Assembly (NCBI RefSeq): GCF_000003605.2
Contig: NW_003118314.1
Span: 1-43,658 of the forward strand
From: Saccoglossus kowalevskii
Taxonomy: Eukaryota; Hemichordata; Enteropneusta; Harrimaniidae
DNA: 43,658 nucleotides
Direction of reading: 5' to 3'
The notes under the pieces were generated by a model. It ran no database searches and had not been told where the DNA came from. It was given only the letters and a program-made list of their open reading frames with translations. Within the stretch, counting starts at the first letter, position 1, and each line of letters starts with the position of its first letter. This document shows, piece after piece, positions 13,479-24,581 of this stretch. The position numbers and the translations under genes are program-made.

Positions 13479-14003
13479 GTAGCTGATGCAATCCTAGTGG
13501 TATCGTGTGGTTACTGCTGCAATACACTCATACAAACCTAGTGTTATCATCGTGTTGCTGATGCAATCCTGGTGGTATCGTGTGGTTACTGCTGCGATAC
13601 ACTCATACAAACCTAGTGTTATCATCGTGTAGCTGATGCAATCCTAGTGGTATCGTGTGGTTACTGCTGCGATACACTCATACAAACCTAGTGTTATCAT
13701 CGTGTTGCTGATGCAATCCTAGTGGTATCGTGTGGTTACTGCTGCGATACACTTATACAAACCTAGTGTTATCATCGTGTTGCTGATGCAATCCTGGTGG
13801 TATCGTGTGGTTACTGCTGCGATACACTCATACAAACCTAGTGTTATCATCGTGTTGCTGATGCAATCCTAGTGGTATCGTGTGGTTACTGCTGCGATAC
13901 ACTCATACAAACCTAGTGTTATCATCGTGTTGCTGATGCAATCCTGGTGGTATCGTGTGGTTACTGCTGCGATACACTCATACCAACGTAGTGTTATCAT
14001 CGT

Positions 14004-14603
14004 GTAGCTGATGCAATCCTAGTGGTATCGTGTGGTTACTGCTGCGATACACTCATACAAACCTAGTGTTATCATCGTGTTGCTGATGCAATCCTGGTGG
14101 TATCGTGGGATTACTGCTGCGATACACTCATACAAACCTAGTGTTATCATCGTGTTGCTGATGCAATCCTGGTGGTATCGTGGGATTACTGCTGCGATAC
14201 ACTCATACAAACCTAGTGTTATCATCGTATTGCTGATTCAATCCTAGTGGTATCGTGGGATTACTGCTGCGATACACTCATACAAACCTAGTGTTATCAT
14301 CGTGTAGCTGATGCAATCCTGGTGGTATCGTGTGGTTACTGCTGCGATACACTCATACAAACCTTGTGTTATCATCGTTTAGCTGATGCAATCCTAGTGG
14401 TATCGTGTGGTTACTGCTGCGATACACTCATACAAACCTAGTGTTATCATCGTGTAGCTGATGCAATCCTGGTGGTATCATGTGGTTACTGCTGCAATAC
14501 ACTCATACAAACCTAGTGTTATCATCGTGTAGCTGATGCAATCCTAGTGGTATCGTGTGGTTACTGCTGCGATACACTCATACAAACCTAGTGTTATCAT
14601 CGT
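14004..14603. repeat. Cassette K, copy 3
   Basis: Eight monomers: T3A/G18A VVT; GIT; GIT; GTATTGCTGATTCAATCCTAG GIT split here as GTATTG plus GATTCAA (14229); T3A with ACCTTGTG; GTTTAG/G18A; T3A with TATCATG and CTGCAATAC; T3A/G18A. It keeps GTTTAG of copies 1 and 2 but has GATTCAA of copies 4 to 6, so it is intermediate between the two groups. Confidence 0.75.
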
Positions 14604-15055
14604 ATTGCTGATGCAATCCTTGTGGTATCATGGGATTACTGCTGCGATACACTCATACAAAACCTAGTGTTATCATCGTGTTGCTGATGCAATCCTGGTG
14701 GTATCGTGTGGTTACTGCTGCGATACACTCATACAAAACCTAGTGTTATCATCGTTTTGCTGATGCAATCCTGGTGGTATCGCGTGGTTACTGCTGCGAT
14801 ACACTCATACAAACCTTGTGTTGTCATCGTATTGCTGATGCAATCCTGGTGGTATCGGGGGATTACTGCTGCGATACACTCAAACAAACCTAGTGTTATC
14901 ATCGTGTTGCTGATGCAATCCTGGTGGTATCGTGGGATTACTGCTGCGATACACTCATACAAACCTAGTATTATCATCGTATTGCTGATGCAATCCTGGT
15001 GGTATCGTGTGGTTACTGCTGCGATACACTCATACAAACCTAGTGTTATCATCGT

Positions 15056-15730
15056 GTAGCTGATGCAATCCTAGTGGTATCGTGTGGTTACTGCTGCAAT
15101 ACACTCATACAAACCTAGTGTTATCATCGTGTTGCTGATGCAATCCTGGTGGTATCGTGTGGTTACTGCTGGGATACACTCATACAATCCTAGTGTTATC
15201 ATCGTGTAGCTGATGCAATCCTAGTGGTATCGTGTGGTAACTGCTGCGAAACACTCATACAAACCTAGTGTTATCATCGTGTTGCTGATGCAATCCTAGT
15301 GGTATCATGTGGTTACTGCTGCGATACACTCATACAAACCTAGTGTTATCATCGTGTTGCTGATGCAATCCTGGTGGTATCGTGTGGTTACTGCTGCGAT
15401 ACACTCATACAAACCTAGTGTTATCATCGTGTTGCTGATGCAATCCTGGTGGTATCGCGTGGTTAATGCTGCGATACACTCATACAAACCTAGTGTTATC
15501 ATCGTATTGCTGATGCAATCCTGGTGGTATCGTGGGATTACTGCTGCGATACACTCATACAAACCTAGTGTTATCATCGTGTTGCTGATGCAATCCTGGT
15601 GGTATCGTGGGATTACTGCTGCGATACACTCATACAAACCTAGTGTTATCATCGTATTGCTGATGCAATCCTGGTGGTATCGTGTGGTTACTGCTGGGAT
15701 ACACTCATACAAACCTAGTGTTATCATCGT
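15056..15730. repeat. HOR-B unit, copy 2 (9 monomers)
   Basis: Same nine-step order as copy 1, with the GCGAAAC anchor at 15248. Private changes are ACAATCCTAG in monomer 2, GTGGTAACTG in monomer 3 and TTAATGCTG in monomer 6. Confidence 0.8.
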
Positions 15731-17080
15731 GTTGCTGATGCAATCCTGGTGGTATCGTGTGGTTACTGCTGCGATACACTCATACAAACCTAGTGTTATC
15801 ATCGTATTGCTGATGCAATCCTAGTGGTATCGTGTGGTTACTGCTGCGATACACTCATACAAACCTAGTGTTATCATCGTGTTGCTGATGCAATCCTGGT
15901 GGTATCGTGTGGTTACTGCTGCGATACACTCATACAAACCTAGTGTTATCATCGTTTTGCTGATGCAATCCTGGTGGTATCGTGTGGTTACTGCTGCGAT
16001 ACACTCATACAAATCTAGTGTTATCATCGTGTTGCTGATGCAATCCTGGTGGTATCGTGTGGTTACTGCTGCGATACACTCATACAAACCTAGTGTTATC
16101 ATCGTGTTGCTGATGCAATCCTGGTGGTATCGTGGGATTACTGCTGCGATACACTCATACAAACCTAGTGTTATCATCGTGTTGCTGATGCAATCCTGGT
16201 GGTATCGTGGGATTACTGCTGCGATACACTCACACAAACCTAGTGTTATCATCGTGGTAGCTGATGCAATCCTAGTGGTATCGTGGGATTACTGCTGCGA
16301 TACACTCATACAAACCTAGTGTTATCATCGTGTGCTGATGCAATCCTGGTGGTATCGTGGGATTACTGCTGCGATACACTCATACAAACGTAGTGTTATC
16401 ATCGTATTGCTGATGCAATCCTAGTGATATTGTGGGAATACTGCTGCGATACACTCATACAAACCTAGTGTTATCATCGTGTTGCTGATGCAATCCTGGT
16501 GGTATCGTGGGATTACTGCTGCAATACACTCATACAAACCTAGTGTTATCATCGTGTTGCTGATGCAATCCTGGTGGTATCGTGGGATTACTGCTGCGAT
16601 ACACTCACACAAACCTAGTGTTATCATCGTGTTGCTGATGCAATCCTAGTGGTATCGTGGGATTACTGCTGCGATACACTCATACAAACCTAGTGTTATC
16701 ATCATGTTGCTGATGCAATCCTAGTGGTATCGTGGGATTACTGCTGCGATACACTCATACAAACCTAGTGTTATCATCGTGTTGCTGATGCAATCCTGGT
16801 GGTATCGTGTGGTTACTGCTGCGATACACTCATACAAACCTATTGTTATCATCGTGTTGCTGATGCAATAATGGTGGTATCGTGTGGTTACTGCTGCGAT
16901 ACACTTATACAAACCTAGTGTTATCATCGTGTTGCTGATGCAATCCTGGTGGTGTCGTGTGGTTACTGCTGCGATACACTCATACAAACCTAGTGTTATC
17001 ATCGTGTTGCTGATGCAATCCTGGTGGTATCGTGTGGTTACTGCTGCGATACACTCATACAAACCTAGTGTTATCATCGT

Positions 17081-19031
17081 GTTGCTGATGCAATCCTAGT
17101 GGTATCGTGTGGTTACTGCTGCGATACACTCATACAAACCTAGTGTTATCATCGTGTTGCTGATGCAATCCTGGTGGTATCGTGTGGTTACTGCTGCGAT
17201 ACACTCATACAAACCTAGTGTTATCATCGTTTTGCTGATGCAATCCTGGTGGTATCGTGTGGTTACTGCTGCGATACACTCATACAAATCTAGTGTTATC
17301 ATCGTGTTGCTGATGCAATCCTGGTGGTATCGTGTGGTTACTGCTGCGATACACTCATACAAACCTAGTGTTATCATCGTGTTGCTGATGCAATCCTGGT
17401 GGTATCGTGGGATTACTGCTGCGATACACTCATACAAACCTAGTGTTATCATCGGGTTGCTGATGCAATCCTGGTGGTATCGTGTGGTTACTGCTGCGTT
17501 ACACTCATACAAACCTAGTGTTATCATCGTGTTGCTGATGCAATCCTGGTGGTATCGTGTGGTTACTGCTGCGATACACTCATACAAACCTAGTGTTATC
17601 ATCGTGTTGCTGATGCAATCCTGGTGGTATCGTGTGGTTACTGCTGCGATACACTCATACAAACCTAGTGTTATCATCGTGTTGCTGATGCAATCCTGGT
17701 GGTATTGTGTGGCTACTGCTGCGATACACTCATACAAACCTAGTGTTATCATCGTGTTGCTGATGCAATCCTGGTGGTATCGTGTGGTTACTGCTGCGAT
17801 ACACTCATACAAACCTAGTGTTATCATCGTGTTGCTGATGCAATCCTGGTGGTATCGTGTGGATTACTGCTGCGATACACTCATACAAATCTAGTGTTAT
17901 CATCGTGTTGCTGATGCAATCCTGGTGGTATCGTGTGGTTACTGCTGCGATACACTCATACAAACCTAGTGTTAGCATCGTGTTGCTGATGCAATCCTGG
18001 TGGTATCGTGAGGTTACTGCTGCGATACACTCATACAAACCAAGTGTAATCATCGTGTAGCTGATGCAATCCTGGTGGTATCGTGTGGTTACTGCTGCGA
18101 TACACTCATACAAACCTAGTGTTATCATCGTGTTGATGATGCAATCCTGGTGGTGTCGTGTGGTTACTGCTGCGATACACTCATACAAACCTAGTGTTAT
18201 CATCGTGTTGCTGATGCAATCCTGGTGGTATCGTGTGGTTACTGCTGCGATACACTCATACAAACCTAGTGTTATCATCGTGTTGCTGATGCAATCCTGG
18301 TGGTATCGTGTGGTTACTGCTGCGATACACTCATACAAACCTAGTGTTATCATCGTGTTGCTGATGCAATCCTGGTGGTATCGTGTGGTTACTGCTGCGA
18401 TACACTCATACAAACCTAGTGTTATCATCGTGTTGCTGATGCAATCCTGGTGGTATCGTGTGGTTACTGCTGCGATACACTCATACAAACCTAGTGTTAT
18501 CATCGTGTTGCTGATGCAATCCTGGTGGTATCGTGTGGTTACTGCTGCGATACACTCATACAAATCTAGTGTTATCATCGTGTTGCTGATGCAATCCTGG
18601 TGGTATCGTGTGGTTACTGCTGCGATACACTCATACAAACCAAGTGTAATCATCGTGTTGCTGATGCAATCCTGGTGGTATCGTGTGGTTACTGCTGCGA
18701 TACACTCATACAAACCTAGTGTTATCATCGTGTTGCTGATGCAATCCTGGTGGTATTGTGTGGTTACTGCTGCGATACACTCATACAAACCTAGTGTTAT
18801 CATCGTGTTGCTGATGCAATCCTGGTGGTATCGTGGGATTACTGCTGCGATACACTCATACAAACCTAGTGTTATCATCGTATTGCTGATGCAATCCTGG
18901 TGGTATCGTGGGATTACTGCTGCGATACACTCATACAAACCTAGTGTTATCGTCGTGTTGCTGATGCAATCCTGGTGGTATCGTGGGATTACTGCTGCGA
19001 TACACTCATACAAACCTAGTGTTATCATCAT
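17081..19031. repeat. Homogeneous block C1, open on both strands
   Basis: This is a run of about 26 monomers, nearly all with T3 and G18 intact, so both codon-aligned frames stay open: + strand 17109-17894 and 18064-19050, - strand 17096-17827 and 17805-19031 (408 codons). An extra base at about 17863 shifts the phase and splits the open frames. One T3A at 18057 closes only the + frame. The markers AAATCTAG followed by CCAAGTGTAATC (about 18563 and 18640) recur at 24713 and 26669. GTGAGGTTAC (18010) recurs at 26113. I see no coding signal beyond the absence of stops. Confidence 0.8.
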
Positions 19032-20754
19032 ATTGCTGATGCAATCCTAGTAGTATCGTGGGATTACTGCTGCGATACACTCATACAAACCTAGTGTTAT
19101 CATCGTGTTGCTGATGCAATCGTAGTGGTATCGTGGGATTACTGCTGCGATACACTCATACAAACCTAGTGTTATCATCGTGTTGCTGATGCAATCCTGG
19201 TGGTATCGTGTGGTTACTGCTGCGATACACTCATACAAACCTAGTGTTATCATCGTGTTGCTGATGCAATCCTGGTGGTATCGTGTGGTTACTGCTGCGA
19301 TACACTCATACAAATCTAGTGTTATCATCGTGTTGCTGATGCAATCCTGTTGGTATCGTGTGGTTACTGCTGCGATACACTCATACAAACCAAGTGTTAT
19401 CATCGTGTTGCTGATGCAATCCTGGTGGTATCGTGTGGTTACTCCTGCGATACACTCATACAAACCTAGTGATATCATCGTGTTGCTGATGCAATCCTGG
19501 TGGTATTGTGTGGTTACTGCTGCGATACACTTATACAAACCTAGTGTTATCATCGTGTTGCTGATGCAATCCTGGTGGTATTGTGTGGTTACTGCTGCGA
19601 TACACTCATACAAACCTAGTGTTATCATCGTGTTGCTGATGCAATCCTGGTGGTATCATGTGGTTACTGCTGCGATACACTCATACAAACCTAGTGTTAT
19701 TATCGTATTGCTGATGCAATCCTGGTGGTATCGTGGGATTACTGCTGCGATACACTCATACAAACCTAGTGTTATCATCGTATTGCTGATGCAATCCTGG
19801 TGGTATCGTGGGATTACTGCTGCGATACACTCATACAAACGTAGTATTATCATCGTATTGCTGATGCAATCCTGGTGGTATCGTGTGGTTACTGCTGCGA
19901 TACACTCATACAAACCTAGTGTTATCATCGTGTAGCTGATGCAATCCTAGTGGTATCGTGTGGTTACTGCTGCAATACACTCATACAAACCTAGTGTTAT
20001 CATCGTGTTGCTGATGCAATCCTGGTGGTATCGTGTGGTTACTGCTGGGATACACTCATACAAACCTAGTGTTATCATCGTGTAGCTGATGCAATCCTAG
20101 TGGTATCGTGTGGTTACTGCTGCGAAACACTCACACAAACCTAGTGTTATCATCGTGTTGCTGATGCAATCCTAGTGGTATCATGTGGTTACTGCTGCGA
20201 TACACTCATACAAACCTAGTGTTATCATCGTGTTGCTGATGCAATCCTGGTGGTATCGTGTGGTTACTGCTGCGATACACTCATACAAACCTAGTGTTAT
20301 CATCGTTTTGCTGATGCAATCCTGGTGGTATCGCGTGGTTACTGCTGCGATACACTCATACAAACCTTGTGTTGTCATCGTATTGCTGATGCAATCCTGG
20401 TGGTATCGGGGGATTACTGCTGCGATACACTCAAACAAACCTAGTGTTATCATCGTGTTGCTGATGCAATCCTGGTGGTATCGTGGGATTACTGCTGCGA
20501 TACACTCATACAAACCTAGTATTATCATCGTATTGCTGATGCAATCCTGGTGGTATCGTGTGGTTACTGCTGCGATACACTCATACAAACCTAGTGTTAT
20601 CATCGTGTAGCTGATGCAATCCTAGTGGTATCGTGTGGTTACTGCTGCAATACACTCATACAAACCTAGTGTTATCATCGTGTTGCTGATGCAATCCTGG
20701 TGGTATCGTGTGGTTACTGCTGGGATACACTCATACAAACCTAGTGTATCATCG
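19032..20754. repeat. Mixed block ending in HOR-B
   Basis: The left part (19255-19570) shares CCTGTTGG, ACTCCTGCG and GTGATATC with 4630-4940. The middle is GIT-type. The right part is a HOR-B unit (19932) followed by the first two monomers of another. The block ends in a monomer that has lost two single bases (about 20747 and 20757, GTGTATC and CGTGTGCTG). Confidence 0.8.
19932..20606. repeat. HOR-B unit, copy 3 (9 monomers)
   Basis: Same order as the other nine-monomer units, with the GCGAAAC anchor at 20124. Its second half has GTTTTG, CCTTGTGTTGTC, TATCGGGGG and CTCAAACAAACC, all repeated in the same order in 14756-14980 at a spacing of 5551 bp (74 monomers plus one base). Confidence 0.8.
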
Positions 20755-21579
20755 TGTGCTGATGCAATCCTGGTGGTATCGTGTGGTTACTGCTGCGATA
20801 CACTCATACAAACGTAGTGTTTTCATCGTGTTGCTGATGCAATCCTGGTGGTATCGTGTGGTTACTGCTGCGATACACTCATACAAACCTAGTGTTATCA
20901 TCGTGTTGCTGATGCAATCCTAGTGGTATCGTGTGGTTACTGCTGCGATACACTCATACAAACCTAGTGTTATCATCGTGTTGCTGATGCAATCCTAGTG
21001 GTATCGTGTGGTTACTGCTGCGATACACTCATACAAACCTAGTGTTATCATCGTGTTGCTGATGCAATCCTGGTGGTATCGTGTGGTTACTGCTGCGATA
21101 CACTCATACAAACCTAGTGTTATCATTGTGTAGCTGATGCAATCCTAGTGGTATCGTGTGGTTACTGCTGCGATACACTCATACAAACCTAGTGTTATCA
21201 TCGTGTTGCTGATGCAATCCTGGTGGTATCGTGTGGTTACTGCTGCGATACACTCATACAAACCTAGTGTTATCATCGTGTTGCTGATGCAATCCTGGTG
21301 GTATCGTGTGGTTACTGCTGCGATACACTCATACAAACCTAGTGTTATCATTGTGTAGCTGATGCAATCCTAGTGGTATCGTGTGGTTACTGCTGCGATA
21401 CACTCATACAAACCTAGTGTTATCATCGTGTTGCTGATGCAATCCTAGTGGTATCGTGTGGTTACTGCTGCGATACACTCATACAAACCTAGTGTTATCA
21501 TCGTGTTGCTGATGCAATCCTGGTGGTATCGTGTGGTTACTGCTGCGATACACTCATACAAACCTAGTGTTATCATCGT
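20755..21579. repeat. G18A-rich block
   Basis: About eleven monomers that are mostly VVT, several with G18A, and ATTGTGTAG at about 21125 and 21352. No CTCGTAC anchor follows these, so they look like HOR-A pieces that lost or never had A52G. The first full unit carries AACGTAG and TTTTCATC. Confidence 0.75.
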
Positions 21580-23154
21580 GTTGCTGATGCAATCCTAGTG
21601 GTATCATGGGATTACTGCTGTGATACACTCATACAAACCTAGTGTTATCATCGTGTTGCTGATGCATTCCTGGTGGTATCGTGTGGTTACTGCTGCGATA
21701 CACTCATACAAACCTAGTGTTATCATCGTGTTGCTGATGCAATCCTGGTGGTATCGTGTGGTTACTGCTGCGATACACTCATACAAACCTAGTGTTATCA
21801 TCGTGTTGCTGATGCAATCCTGGTGGTATCGTGTGGTTACTGCTGCGATACACTCATACAAACCTAGTGTTATCATCGTGTTGCTGATGCAATCCTGGTG
21901 GTATCGTGTGGTTACTGCTGCGATACACTCATACAAACCTAGTGTTATCATCGTGTTGCTGATGCAATCCTGGTGGTATCGTGTGGTTACTGATGCGATA
22001 CACTCATACAAACCTAGTGTTAGCATCGTGTTGCTGATGCAATCCTGGTGGTATCGTGTGGTTACTGCTGCGATACACTCATACAAACCTAGTGTTATCA
22101 TCGTGTTGCTGATGCAATCCTGGTGGTATCGTGGGATTACTGCTGCGATACACTCATACAAACCTAGTGTTATCATCGTGTAGCTGATGCAATCCTGGTG
22201 GTATCGTGTGGTTACTGCTGCGATACACTCATACAAACCTAGTGTTATCATCGTGTTGCTGATGCAATCCTGGTGGTATCGTGTGGTTACTGCTGCGATA
22301 CACTCATACAAACCTAGTGTTAGCATCGTGTTGCTAATGCAATCCTGGTGGTATCGTGTGGTTACTGCTGCGATACACTCATACAAACCTAGTGTTATCA
22401 TCGTGTTGCTGATGCAATCCTGGTGGTATCGTGTGGTTACTGCTGCGATACACTCATACAAACCTAGTGTTATCATCGTGTTGCTGATGCAATCCTGGTG
22501 GTATCGTGTAGTTACTGCTGCGATACACTCATACAAACCTAGTGTTATCATCGTGTTGCTGATGCAATCCTGGTGGTATCGTGTGGTTACTGCTGCGATA
22601 CACTCATACAAACCTAGTGTTATCATCGTGTTGCTGATGCAATCCTGGTGGTATCGTGTGGTTACTGCTGCGATACACTCATACAAACCAAGTGTTATCA
22701 TCGTGTTGCTGATGCAATCCTGGTGGTATCGTGTGGTTACTGCTGCGATACACTCATACAAACCTAGTGTTATCATCGTGTTGCTGATGCAATCCTGGTG
22801 GTATCGTGTGGTTACTGCTGCGATACACTCATACAAACCTAGTGTTATCATCGTGTTGCTGATGCAATCCTGGTGGTATCGTGTGGTTACTGCTGCGATA
22901 CACTCATACAAACCTAGTGTTATCATCGTATTGCTGATGCAATCCTGGTGGTATCGTGGGATTACTCCTGCGATACACTCATACAAACCTAGTGTTATCA
23001 TCGTATTGCTGATGCAATCCTGGTGGTATTGTGGGATTACTGCTGCGATACACTCATACAAACCTAGTGTTATCATCGTATTGCTGATGCAATCCTGGTG
23101 GTATCGTGTGGTTACTGCTGCGATACACTCATACAAACCTAGTGTTATCATCGT
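21580..23154. repeat. Homogeneous block C2, longest open stretch
   Basis: Twenty-one monomers. The first carries TATCATGGG with CTGCTGTGATAC and the second GATGCATTCC, the same neighbourhood as 351-660. After that G18A is absent until 23155. The - strand is open from 23151 down to 21604 (515 codons), the longest open frame in the window. The + strand is open too, apart from one T3A at 22180. The right end (GTATTG GIT, TATTGTGGGATT, GTATTG VVT) is shared with 5379-5603 and 27138-27362. Confidence 0.8.
21604..23151 (-). other. 515-codon open frame of 25-residue repeats, probably not a gene
   Basis: Twenty full periods of a 25-residue unit containing LGLYECIAAVTTRYHQDCIS, starting at the ATG that lies on the - strand of monomer positions 70-72. 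It is open only because 75 is a multiple of 3 and these monomers lack G18A. The antisense + frame is open across the same DNA apart from one TAG at 22180-22185. There is no unique N- or C-terminal sequence, and the frame ends at the first G18A monomer. The same unit elsewhere in the array is full of stops and frameshifts. I list it because it is the longest open frame here, and I judge coding unlikely. Confidence 0.1.
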
Positions 23155-24581
23155 GTAGCTGATGCAATCCTAGTGGTATCGTGTGGTTACTGCTGCAATA
23201 CACTCATACAAACCTAGTGTTATCATCGTGTTGCTGATGCAATCCTAGTGGTATCGTGTGGTTACTGCTGCGATACACTCATACAAACCTAGTGTTATCA
23301 TCGTGTTGCTGATGCAATCCTAGTGGTATCGTGTGGTTACTGCTGCGATACACTCATACAAACCTAGTGTTATCATCGTGTTGCTGATGCAATCCTGGTG
23401 GTATCGTGTGGTTACTGCTGCGATACACTCATACAAACCAAGTGTTATCATCGTGTTGCTGATGCAATCCTGGTGGTATCGTGTGGTTACTGCTGCGATA
23501 CACTCATACAAACCTAGTGTTATCATCGTGTTGCTGATGCAATCCTGGTGGTATCGTGTGGTTACTGCTGCGATACACTCATATAAACCTAGTGTTATCA
23601 TCGTGTAGCTGATGCAATCTTAGTGGTATCGTGTGGTTACTGCTGCGATACACTCGTACAAACCTAGTGTTATCATCATGTTGCTGATGCAATCCTGGTG
23701 GTATCATGTGGTTACTGCTGCGATACACTCATACAAACCTAGTGTTATCATCGTGTTGCTGATTTAATCCAAAAGTGGTATCGTGTGGTTACTGCTGCGA
23801 TACACTCATACAAACCTAGTGTTATCATCGTGTAGCTGATGCAATCTTAGTGGTATCGTGTGGTTACTGCTGCGATACACTCATACAAACCTAGTGCTAT
23901 CATCTTGTTGCTGATGCAATCTTGGTGGTATCGTGTGGTTACTGCTGCGATACACTCATACAAACCTAGTGTTATCATTGTGTAGCTGATGCAATCCTAG
24001 TGGTATCGTGTGGTTACTGCTGCGATACACTCGTACAAACCTAGTGTTATCATCGTGTTGCTGATGGAATCCTGGTGGTATCGTGTGGTTACTGCTGCGA
24101 TACACTCATACAAACCTAGTGTTATCATCGTGTTGCTGATGTAATCCTAGTGGTATCGTGTGGTTACTGCTGCGATACACTCATACAAACCTAGTGTTAT
24201 CATCGTGTTGCTGATTCAATCCTAGTGGTATCGTGTGGTTACTGCTGCGATACACTCATACAAACCTAGTGTTATCATCGTGTTGCTGATGCAATCCTAG
24301 TGGTATCGTGTGGTTACTGCTGTGATACACTCATACAAACCTAGTGTTATCATCGTGTTGCTGATGCAATCCTGGTGGTATCGTGTGGTTACTGCTGCGA
24401 TACACTCATACAAACCTAGTGTTATCATCGTGTTGCTGATGCAATCCTGGTTGTATCGTGGGATTACTGCTGCGATACACTCATACAAACCTAGTGTTAT
24501 CATCGTGTAGCTGATGCAATCCTGGTGGTATCGTGTTGTTACTGCTGCGATACACTCATACAAACCTAGTGTTATCATCGT
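23155..24581. repeat. HOR-A domain 3
   Basis: CTCGTAC anchors lie at 23653 and 24030. The three-monomer motif ATCATGTTG, TATCATG, GATTTAATCC follows the first anchor, as at 2003 and 28188. The third of these has CCAAAAGTGG in place of CCTAGTGG, a net gain of two bases near 23771. Isolated oddities are TGCTATCATCTTG near 23896, GATGGAATCC near 24065 and CCTGGTTGTATC near 24447. Confidence 0.8.

Larger units (their letters stand above)
13479..17080. repeat. Mixed block with cassette K and HOR-B pieces
   Basis: This block joins HOR-A-like T3A/G18A monomers (13479-14003), cassette K copy 3 (14004), a segment at 14680-15055 shared with 20232-20606, a HOR-B unit (15056), and GIT-rich monomers (15506-16760) including GTGGGAATAC near 16434. 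Four phase changes lie here: extra A near 14661 and 14737, extra G near 16256, and a lost T near 16333. The monomer at 16856 has CAATAATGG and CACTTATAC. It is the most heterogeneous part of the first half. Confidence 0.8.

Noticed and set aside
23765-23780. CCAAAAGTGG as a possible insertion site of a mobile element
   Set aside because: Only a net 2-bp gain, with no target duplication or terminal repeat. It reads as a small local mutation or sequencing error.
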